From: Icerya purchasi
Taxonomy: Eukaryota; Arthropoda; Insecta; Hemiptera; Monophlebidae
Length of the DNA: 64,000 bases
Reading direction: 5' to 3'
Assembly (NCBI GenBank): GCA_039619475.1
Contig: CM077116.1
Span: 282,425,258-282,489,257, forward strand
Below the pieces are notes generated by a model, which saw nothing but the letters and a program-made list of their open reading frames with translations, did no database searches and was not told the origin of the DNA. This document shows positions 26,588-38,500 of this stretch, one piece after another. Position 1 is the stretch's first letter. Each line of letters starts with the position of its first letter. A program made the position numbers and the translations under genes.

Positions 26588-29468
26588 TATATACATATAC
26601 ATATACATACACACACATATATATATATAAAACTCGGTAATTTTGGTTTCGCAAGGGGCTGTGTTCCTTGACCCCTCTTGTTTACATTTCTGTCTTCTAT
26701 ACTTTGTATAAAATGATCAAAACTTGTAATTTTTAGGCCGGCCCCCATTAGATTTTATAACGAAAAAAGTGTCCTAATTTCATATAATAAAGAAAAAATA
26801 CAACCAATAATTTATGCCATAAATTGTATTAATCTATCGAAACAACTTAACAGACTACAACACGTATAAATAATATATTTTTTTGCGTTTCCACGGTATT
26901 ATTAAATTAGAAATACAGTCTTTACATGCTTCTCCTTATGGTGGAACTTCTTGTTCATCAAGCTGCACAATAATAATAAGTGTATTCATTATGTTTCCAA
27001 AAACAAAACCGCCACCGAACACGCAAACGTGAATTGCGGAAACGAAAATCGGACGACAAACTGTGCAGTAGCGAAGAATTTTCCACACATTTATACGTGA
27101 TGATACGTCTTTTGGTTCGAAAAGGACAGATGTGTAGAAAAGTTTGAAGCGTTAAAATATAACAAACGTTACATAGATTTGGAATATTTTTTTTGCGACA
27201 TTTTTTCTAATAGGGGCCGACCTAAGAAGAATTACGTTGTAATTAATATATGTCGTCGCGATAGCCTAGCATTACGGAAGTCTTGACTTCGATCTCAGGG
27301 GCGACGACAGAAATTATTACGAAAAGTTAAATTAAATAATCGCTAATTCACGTGGAAGATAATGGCAAACCATCACGTATACCAGCATATACGCGCTAGT
27401 TAGTACACAGCAGACACACTCGGGGCTTATTCATGATAACAATATGATACGTTATTACGAAATATGTTGACATATTAATTTAAATCACACATTTTCCGTT
27501 TGGGTTGTAATTTGTTAATCAAAATTAACATAATAATAAATGTGAGTGTATTCATTAATTATTGTAAAATGTTTAAATTTTAACTTTTTTAATTTTCTCT
27601 TGCTCTCTTTGTGCATGATGCTTTTAATTTTGCGGTTTCCTTAGAAATTATACGTATTTATTATCGGAATAAACGAATTTTCAGGTATATTATTGAACCT
27701 GGTAATAAAAAAAAAAAACAATTTCGTAGACGACAGCGAGAACTACTGGGTATACTATCATATGTCCATCGATCGGTACGTGATACAGGTTTAGTAATTT
27801 AAATTTTAAGTTGTGATGAGAAGAATTTAAAGTCAGTTTAAACTGCGCTTCAGAATATATTCTTGGTGTGTATGTGAAATTTGTTGAAGTAGACAAAAAA
27901 AAAAAAAAAAGAAGAAAAAGAAAAAATCGTCAGCATCTCCTTGCTTGGAGCCTGGAAGAAGAATTTTAATAAACGTTTATTTATCCTCGGTTGAACGAAA
28001 CAAATTGGTAATGTGAAGTTGGTAATTTTGCAAAGTGCGCTAGTAAGGTTATACGGTTTGCAGGTAATGTTCGATTTTTGTAATAACGCATTTTTACAGG
28101 AAACACGTAAAACGCATAGAATCGTTTATTTGTTCTTGTTTTTTTAATTATTAGGTTCAGTTTCGAATTATTTTAAATTTATTTTCATTAATTGTCTGTT
28201 GAATATTTTTTAGGGCTATATCGGCACAGCAAGCGTCAAAATCGAACAACGATGAAGCGGTTAACGTGAGCTACAAGAAACCAATACGAGTTGTTTCGAC
28301 CTGGCCTATCGAACGTCCACAACCGAAAGGTGCCGGTAGCAGCGCTGTTCAAATGTCATCCGGATCGACGACAACAGCGGTTGCGGGTCTGGAACGTCTT
28401 CGTAAGCAAGTAGAAAAAGAACGAAAGGAGCCAACTGCGATACCGACGGCCGATATTTCCGATCCGGTAAATCAATTGAATAAACTGTTAGCTAGTCCAG
28501 CGTCAAATGAAATCAGCAGTACGTCGAGATCGAATTTATTTGACAAGCAAACCGCTAGCGGCGGTACTTTTAGTAAGGAAGAAAATGAGGCACTACTGAA
28601 TTTGGTCGTGGACGGAGATAGCAGTTCGCTATTGAATTACTTTAAAGATAGTGCGGCTAAATCGTCCGCAGTCGTTAGTGAAATCGATAGCATACTTTCA
28701 AATAGGAGTATAACTGCTACCGCGAAATCAGCACCGTCCCCGGTTAATACTAATAACAGTCGTCTCGTTATCGCCAATTCAGATTCACTGAATCAACTTC
28801 TCGAGTCTAGTAATAAGTTTCCCGCGTCATCCGGCGTTTTACAGTCGTCTTCGTCAAAAACCCAAGACTTGGGCAGTCAGCTCGGGGCCAGTGTACCGGC
28901 GACCAACGAAATATACAATTTGACCGGAATTTCTTCCGGTGATAATAGTAACATTTTTGCCGATGTGGAAAAGTCCGTTTCTGCATATCAGCAGCCACAG
29001 AGTTCAATGCAGAACGCGTCTAGCGCTACTGCTTCGCATGTTAGAAGTGCAGAACCAACTTTGGCCACCAGTGCATCGTCCGATATGAGCGTAGCTCTTA
29101 ATGACTATTCGATTAATAATTATTCGGATCGGTACAATAAATTGTAAGTTACGCTCGTTGATTTTTTCTTTGTTTTTTATTAACTAGAAATTTATTCGAG
29201 AGATCAATTTTCTTTTACGAAAATATTTACTTTGTTCGGAAATTTTAAAAGGTAGTAGAAAGTTTAAGTAATTCTATTTAATTTACCATTTTACTTCGAT
29301 AATTACTGTTTGAGTTTGTTGATATTTCAGCTAAAATGATCTAAAAAAATTTCATTTAATTTTGTTGAATTTTTTTTTATTTCTTATTTATTTATGTGCC
29401 GAAGCGGTTTTCTTTTTTTCTTTTGTGGTTTTAGACCTGATCGAGAAACAACAATTATCTGCTTCTAG

Positions 29469-29501
<33 letters not shown>

Positions 29502-32500
29502 TCTTAAAAGGCAAATTTGTGGCATTACCGATTATGTAAATAATTCAGATAATGATTTACTGAATTTAAGGTCACATAAAGTTTAGCTTTAGATGAAACT
29601 GGATATTCAGTACAAATCACAGTTAGCAGTCTATTAATCCGTTTTATGTAACGTGAAACGGTTGTGATGAGTTATCAGTCTCAACAACGCTACTAAAAGA
29701 TATAATTTGTAGCGCTGACAAAGAAGTTTTTAGTTGCGCAGCTAAAAACGTATTTTCCTTACATGAAAAGATTGTTGGTTTTGTAATTGACACTGCCGTT
29801 ATGGTATGATTGTGGAAAGCTAATGCGTTGCTAGGTCATTTAGAAAATGAATTATATTTGCGCATCGCATTATTCTTTGAGAACGTCTGGCAACCAAGTA
29901 TCTTAAGTTTTGAGGACTGTAAAATATATTCGTTCGTGAGCAAAAAATTCATGAACAGTTCAAATCTTTCAAAGCTTCGACGATATGAACTTGACAGTGA
30001 AGAATTTTCTGCGATAATGTATCATGGTTGTTCCGCTTAATAAAATGACTTTCAATAAGTAATATGTTTGATTTTTTTTTCTGTTGCTACAACTAATTAA
30101 GTAATTTGTAGAAGAAAAAATACTCTTTAACTCTTGGGAACCAAAAGTGGTTAGTAAAATATCTACCTCATTTTTTAAAAACTAGTAAGTTCTACATACG
30201 AGAGCCGTTCCAAAAGTCTTTGCAAATATATTTTTTCTCTATGGCCCTCGGTAAAACTGATCCATCGATGCAGTGGGAAGTATCTCGGCAAAGGTTCGAC
30301 CAGTCTGTAATTAACATTTTAAAGTGATACGTTTGATATTTCGCTCGTTAGACACGTTTTACCATGTCGGCAACTAGTGCACGATTGTTCGATTGTGCAG
30401 TGCGTGCGGTTATTCAATTCTTGAACGCAGAGAAAGTGGATGTGGTGCCGAAATTTATCATCGATTGTGTGCTGTGTACGAAAACGACAACATTGTGAGT
30501 TAACGCACCGTGCACGGCTAGATTAGCTTTAATGAGTTGGAAGCAGAAGAACGAGAAAGCGCCGCGAAAATTTCGAGAAATGCCGTCGGGGGGCAAAATT
30601 AGGACTACTGTTTTTCGGGATCGTAAGATTATTTTGTTGATTGAATACCTACTGCAAGGCTCGAATATCACGCCAGGAAGGTACTTCGATAGTCTTATGC
30701 GCTTGCGTGCTGCAACCAGATCGAAATGATCAGGAAAATTGAACGAGAAGGTTATTCCCTTGCGTGACAACGCTCGTCCGCGTACGTTGCTCTCACTCGC
30801 ACTTTACTGACGGATTTCGAATGAGAAGTGTTTGGTCACTCTCCATAATCTTCCGACTTAGCCCCTTCCGATTCTCAGAATGAAACAAAATCACTCGATA
30901 GAAGACATTTTGCATCGGCCGATGAGTTGAAAGCAGCCGTCAATACGATCTCCGCAAATCAGGACGACGCATGGCATGTCGCCGGCATCGAAACAATTTC
31001 TACCGGCGCAATAAACGCCGTGATGGTTTAGGCGACTATGTAGAAAAATAGTTTACACCCTCGAGAATATTATACACTTATTTTTAATTGGCTAGAGTTT
31101 TTTTGTTCAATTTATAAGTTGTGTGCAATGTGACTTTCGACGAAACGGCTCTCGTGGTTATAATGCCGAGGCTTTGGGAAATTATTAATAGATCTTGATC
31201 AGAGACAGCATCAAGTTTTACGTTGAAAGAAAAATCGTACATTTATAAATTCATGACTATACAGATATTTATCAGTTCCATTTTCTTCGTATGGCTCTAT
31301 CTTTGCTATTAAGAATGACGCTTTCTATTTTAGCACCAATGTGATCGATTTGATATCTGTAGAGACTTGCAACTATTGGAACTTTTTAGAAGGATGGAGA
31401 ACATAAAACAGTTTAGAAACAAAGCGATTGTTTGGTTGTCGAGTTTTGAAAAAAAAAAAGTATCTCACACTAAAGATTAATCAGACTACAACATATTCTT
31501 ACAAAGGATTTTATTGTATTCTTGAATTTTTAAAATTCAAACGCGAATAAGACGACCATTTAACCAAATTAAACAGGCGCAACAAATTATCAATGTAATT
31601 TTAAAAATATGGGTACGAGAAAAGTTTCAGCAAGTAAATTATACGAATTAAATTTTTTTTTTTTTTTTTTTGTGAACCGTGATTAATAATGTTTTTATAA
31701 CAATTAAACAATTGAATGACATAGCGATATTTATTATTCATTAAACACAATATCAAGTTCACCTATATATGTTTGTTATTGTACAACATATGAAAATAAC
31801 CGCATCAGAAACCCTTTGAAGTAAAAAGTTTTCTAATCTTTTGATCGTTAAATATTACATTTTAGCGAGAATCGTGGTATTTAGAGACCTTTTGATTATA
31901 ATTTACTTTGAAATTGCTGTTCTACTTTGTGTCTTTCTATATAGTTTTAGTGTGGGCATTTTGGCATTTTTCGTTATTAAATTTATGCGTTTGCTGAATG
32001 TATTAGGAAATATAGAAAGGCGCGTGGATATTGTAAATATTTTGTTTTTTGTTTTCAGAGACTTAAAGGAAATCAGTAATAATCTGAGTTCCGTCCAGGC
32101 GGATCTAGATAATTTAAAAGATTTGATAAAGCGGGAAGGTATCCAAGTTGATTACAGTTCAATTTTAGGGGTAAGTGAGTATAATGTATAATAAGGTAAC
32201 ATATGCATATAAACACGTGCGGAAACAAATGTACGCTCATTTTAGTTATACGACGTTGGGGATAAAATAAGCTCGAACGAAAGGTATTAGAAAACTTGTA
32301 GAAAATTTATACTGCGCTAAATCGAGTTATCATCTGCGGAGTCGTCGGCTTCTCCTGGTTTTCTTTTATTAATAAAAAAAATATATGTATATTTTTTTTA
32401 TTTTTAATTTCTTCGAGAATTACAAAAAGAGTAAAGACGAAGAGGCGGTTATAAAAATTTTTTTCAATTAAAGAAAATACGTATTTTTAGCTCATTTCAG

Positions 32501-35500
32501 AAAAGTCTAGGAACTTTTGAAAGATTTATCGAAGAAAAAAGTTAGAAAAGCTAGGGAGAAAATTCATTCGTTTATATCCAGCCAAAATTTCCGTTTTTTT
32601 TTTTTGGAACGAAGTTCTTTAACGCAGGCTACTTAAATGGCGAAATCGCCATGTAACACTTGATTCTTTATTTCTCCGTAAAAAATAATAGAAAACAATT
32701 GATTAAGATTCCATATTATTATAGTAGTAATTTTATTTAAAATATTTACCGTAGAAAATGTTTTATTCAAATTTTCTTTCATTTTATCAAGTGTATTTTA
32801 CACCTTTTATGTTTTCACACTTCATTGTCAAAAACCCTCATAGTTCGACTACATCATACCCGAAAGTAGGTAAAAACGATTCGTTGCAGAATAGTTAGTG
32901 TACAGGTTACATACCCATTTGTTGCAGGCGCAATTTTAAATAAAATACAACCAAGTCATCCTATGACGTCGCCTATGCTCGCGCCGTTATTTCGCCACTT
33001 TGATCTTTGAACTCTCGCCTAGCCGTCCGGTTGTTTCCGAGCCACCTCCGATCACCACCTCCATACAGCATCTAAGAAATCATAGGATTTATACAAGAGA
33101 ACTGCTGACAATTAAACAGAGGAGCCACTTTTAAATTATAATACTGGTAAAACTGATAAAGACGATGGTGAAAAATTGAGGAAAATCGTGTGAAATGTGC
33201 TAAAAACACAAGAAAATAATGGGAAATAGCAAAAATCGACGAAAATAGCGTAAAAGGCCTAAAACAAACATTTCTCAACATGTCTCAAATGCTCATTTTC
33301 CATGTGTGATAATACACTCGTTGATTTGATTCGTTTTTTTACTTACAACTCAATCTATTCAATAAGTATCACTTAAAAACTTAATCTTGAAGAGAAATTG
33401 TAAATTCTAGATAATTAACTAATACAATGTTCATAATATTAGTGTTTAATAATGATAATAAAACAAGAAAAAGCGTAAGCAACTTTGTTCCTGACTGGGA
33501 TCCCCCATTACCCCACGCAATTGTTTTTTTAAATTACTGTGAGCACATATATGAGTTTCCACATGGCATTGAAAAATATACGTTCTCTAAATATAATTTT
33601 ATATATGGTTTGCATATAAAAACATAATTATCATCTGAAATCGGTGTAATATTCGCTGTTGCCGATTAAAAATGCGTTTGCAAAAAACAACTTACATGGT
33701 AGTAACTAGCAAACGGTAAAATATTACTTAATTATCAATTTTTCGTTGTGTGAATTGCATGCATAAAATTATTAATGTACTTATATTATTACATTACCGG
33801 CTACTGTATAAAACTTGCTTTTCAAAAATAATAATTTCTTTAGTGTTTTCTTTTTTTACAAATATAAAATAGTAAAAATTATTAAAATCTAGCGAAAACT
33901 AACACTTTTAGTTTATTTGAAAACAGAAAGGAATTTAGTAAAGAAAAATTAGTTGTAGAATTATTTACGTTTTTTGTGAAATGAAAATAAAAGAAAGTTT
34001 TAACAGTAAGAAAGAGCTTTTTATTTTATTTTAATTAATTTTTTTTTCTTTAGCTCGCCAACATTTTAGAGACATTAACCCGGCATAGTCGTTAATTTTT
34101 ATATTTTTTAGTGTGCTAGGACAGTGAAGTATTTAGCTTTTTTTGAACGAAACTCCACTGTATGTTACGGGGCTGTTGGGTTCGCGGATGTAATATTTAT
34201 TTTCACACATCAATTGGCTATTTCTTTTGCGTTTTAAAATTTTTACTTATATAAAATTTGTTTTTGTTATTTATTGACGATAAATGTCGAAAGTAGGTGA
34301 GAATGTATTGATTCTTTGAAAGGGGACTGTCCTCCTCTCACTCAACAAAAAAGTAAAGTTAAAACGTCCTAAAACACAAGTACGTTTCAATTTAGTGTCC
34401 ATTGAGTCGATAACTCTATAATCCCGGAGTGCCCAACCACACAGGTCGTAAGAGTCGAGGTTTTACAAAACTTAATTTTAAACCTGTTCCTCGGATCCGT
34501 CAGATATCGTGTGATGTACATTTTTCCCGACGCTTAAGCGAAAGATTCAGAACATCCGTTTCATTAAGAACTAAGAAACGTAAATAATATAAATCGTGAA
34601 TCACAGAAATATCAGTAAAAATTACGGTTCGTTGCTGTGATTTACCGACGTAAATGATGAAAATTTAAATGCCATATGTTCTTGTAGCTGATAAATCGTG
34701 TCTATTTCATTTTGTTTTATTTAAAAACTGGCTAAATGGCAAAGGCTGCGCCAAAAAAAAAAAAAAAAAAAAATAGGAAAAAAACATTTTATTACTTACT
34801 TTTTTCCAGCTGTTACGAACGAATTTTTCAGCCGGTTTTCATATGATAATAGTAGTAATGATATACATTTTTATAAGTAAGGATATTTTCGAATTTCGTT
34901 ACACCGTATTGAATGTCCCCTTCCTTCCCAACAACTTTAGTTATATACTTAAGATTATGGTTACATTGGATGCATACTTTAATGAGTAAATAGTCGTGTG
35001 TACTCGGCTAAAAAACAAACGTTTAAAATGGGTTACCAGAGCAGCTGGTTGTATTTAGTTGTATTTGATTGTGGCGAGTAAATTTTAGATGCAAACTAGT
35101 TTGTTTCTTATTTGTCTGGTCGGAAAAAGTGAACATATCAGCAGTTACAATATTAATGTATGTAAAAAACAGGTTTTTTATTTTAAAAAGTGTATCTAGT
35201 ATGAATGAATGATCCAATTTTCGTCTTTTTTTCCGTCTTACGGGGGTTTTGTTCTAGAGCGATTTTACTCTATTATACTATAGAATAATTTAATGAAATA
35301 ATATAATATTTAATGTTACTAATTTTTCCGTGTCCTTAATACAAGTTCGAAAATTAATTTGTTTTTCTATTTTATGGAGCTAATCCAGTCCAAAATATAA
35401 TTACATGTTGCGACCATCACATAGAAGTATTCAAACATTTTTTTTCTTTCAGTTTTGTGCATAAATTGGGAAAAAGTACACCAACTTTTCCCCCTGAGGT

Positions 35501-38500
35501 CAATTTCATTGACTTAATGTTCCTTTTCAAATTCTAATAGTATTTAATAATTTAACTAACGGAATATTTAAAAGTAAGTAATTATCCGTTTTTCTTAAAA
35601 TTTTCAATTTGACGCATATTTAAAAACGTAACATTAACTCCCGCCGTAGTGTGGCCACAACCCCACTATCCGTCGAGTTACATCATACGACTGAATATGA
35701 GCAATTACATATTAGAATAGGTATCTAATGTGACCATGGCCTAACAAACAGTAATACATGTACTATGTAGGAACTAGGAGTTTTTTTGCAAACGAGAGTC
35801 CCGTTATTATTCATTTAATGTTGTAATTCATAAATCATTTAATAGTTGTACTCTCGAGATAATGTTTAATTTTTACATTTGTAAATTTCTTTTAGCTGAA
35901 CAGCGATGACTCCAACGAGTACAATAATTTCAGTTCGGACCTGCTTTCCTCTTCTCCTTCTTCTACGAACAAATCGAGAGTAGAAGGTTAGTTAAATTAC
36001 TTTTTTAAAAATCATTATTAATTTGTTGTTTTACTCTTTTAGTTAAAGTAAAATTGCATTTTATTCGTTTTTCTGCAGGTATTTATCTGTTGCTGCACTT
36101 TATCATTTTATTATTGAAATATTTGTTTCACTATGCGTAAAACTTTATATTTAGATATGCAGTGATTTCGCGTTACTTTTTGTCATTTACTTGTTACCAT
36201 AAAAGTTTTTTTGTGAATTTTTTTTGCAATCGATGGGCCATTGAAAAATAAAGTGCATCTAATACGGACGAAATTTTCCCTATTAACAGAATTTAAGAAA
36301 TAGTTTTGGTTCGAAAGTAATCATCATTAATAATTGATATTGTGCATTGTTACATACATATAGAATTAAGATAATAGAATCAGTTTTAAAATTTAAATGT
36401 GTATACGAAATTCGGGATATAGAAGACGAGGGAAAGATCTGTCAAAACAATTCGATTCCGATACAGCGGGGTAAAATGTAGTTCGTAAATTAATGTTACT
36501 TTATCACCCGACGCATGCCGTCGCGACGCTGCATAAGCAATAATCATATCCTTATCGTAAAAGTACCGTATATTCCATTTTTTATTACTTGTTTACATTG
36601 TGCATTCTTATTAGTGTAGATGAACAGGAAAGATTTAGTCCTTCTTAATGATCTCTCTCCTACCTATTACAAGAGCGCATCTAGTTATAGTACTCTCGAT
36701 TTAACTTTCTCATCTCCTTCTATTGGTTTTGATTACAATTGGTCAACTCTCATGGGCTCCTATGGTAGTGATCATATTCCTATTCTAATTACTCCCCAGA
36801 ATCCTCCTTCTTCTCCTTGCTTTAAACCTCTCAATTACCTTCGATGGAACCTATCGAAAACTAATTGGGCTCTGTTCCACTCCTTAGTTGATTCTATGCT
36901 TCCTAAACTTCTAGATGGCTCTGATCCTGTACTCCATTACCATCTATTCCTAAATTCGATTACAAATGCTCTATCGCTGTCTTCTCCTTCCCGTAAACCG
37001 TCATCGTCAGGCCATCGTGGATCAGCATCGTCCCTCTGGTGGAACGAAGAATGCAATGCCGTTTTCGATCATAGTCGCGCTACATTTAGAATTTTCCGAT
37101 CAAATCCTACACGCGAAAACTTTCTTGCCCACAAAAGGGCCAATGCAAGGGCTAGGTTTATTCTAAAATCGTCTAAGAAATCCTCTTGGAAAAATTTCTG
37201 TTCATCTTTTTCGAGAACTACTCCTCTCAAGCATATCTGGAAAATGGCCAGAGCTTTCAAATTCCCTTCTTCTGAACGTCCTTCTATCCATACTATTTCC
37301 TCCGACAGTTTGTCTTCTTTTCTTGATGCTGTTGCTCCTGCTTATGTTCCTAACGTTGATGAATCCTGCCCGTTTCCTGTTATGGAAAACCCTAATTCTC
37401 ATTCTCTTTCCTCTGCGTTTAATATTAATGAATTAAAATCCATTCTCAAAAAATCTTCCAGCCCCACTCCAGGTCGTGATGGTATTCCCTTCTTTGTCCT
37501 AAAAAAGTTATCCGATCTTGCTCTCCGAACCCTTCTTTGTATATTCAACTCCTTTTTGTCCAGAGGAGTCACACCTCCTGACTGGAACACCTTTATTATC
37601 ATTCCTATCCCTAAGAAAAACTCCTCTCTTCGTCCGATCTCCCTAGCATCGTGTCTCAGAAAACTGTTTGAGGGCATGCTTAACAAGCGCCTGGTCTGGT
37701 GGCTCGAACACAATAATGTTTTTCCTTCTAATATGTTTGGTTTCCGTCCAGGCTTAGGTCCTGCTGACTGCGTCAGTCTGTTTGTTTCCTATATCTATAA
37801 ATCTTTCATCGATAAACAGTACACTCTAGCTACTTTTATCGATGTTTCCAGTGCTTTTGATAATGTCCATCTCCCTACTCTTCGAGATAGAATGATAGCA
37901 ATTAACATCCCGACGCATTTTTGTTCCCTCATTGTTAACTTGATGTTAAATCGTACTATTCTCCTGTCTTCTTCTTCGTTCGAGGTTACAAGAGTTGTTT
38001 CACGTGGTCTTCCACAAGGATCCTGCCTTAGTCCTACTCTTTTTAATATTTATACTATTTCTGTTGCTTCTCTTTCTATGAACTCCTCTTCCTTATTTTT
38101 TGCCGATGACATTCTTCTCTTTTCCTCATCCCGTGATATCGTAGATGTTAACGAAAGTGTTAATTCGTCTCTAGCTACTTTGGAACAATCTCTTTCCTCT
38201 TTGAACCTTTCTATTTCCCCTTTAAAATCCTCTTGTATTGTCTTTTCTCTTCGTCCTTTTAATCCCGCTTTAGTCTCTGTATCCTTAAACTCCAATCTTA
38301 TCCCTCGTAGGGAATGCTTCTGCTATCTCGGTGTATTTCTCAATAGTCGTCTCTCCTTTTATGAACATATTAATTTCCTTTCCTCTTCTGCCCTTAAAAG
38401 ACTAAACTTACTGAAAGCTCTTTCTCCAACAAAATGGGGAGGCGATCCCTTTCTCCTTATTTCCTTGTACAATTCGATTATCCGTTCCAAATTCGACTAC

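Noticed and set aside
26402..26748. Two hydrophobic minus-strand open frames rich in Tyr/Ile
   Set aside because: They are translations of the (AT)n/(AC)n microsatellite, not genes.
27252..27308. Possible tRNA gene from the matching GTCGTCGC/GCGACGAC ends
   Set aside because: Only 57 nt, no anticodon arm, and the box B is degenerate; kept only as a weak SINE-like repeat.
31841..32058. Hydrophobic open frame running into HSF exon 9, possibly a membrane protein
   Set aside because: The frame upstream of the TTTTCAG acceptor is AT-rich intron; only the part from 32059 fits HSF and its phase.
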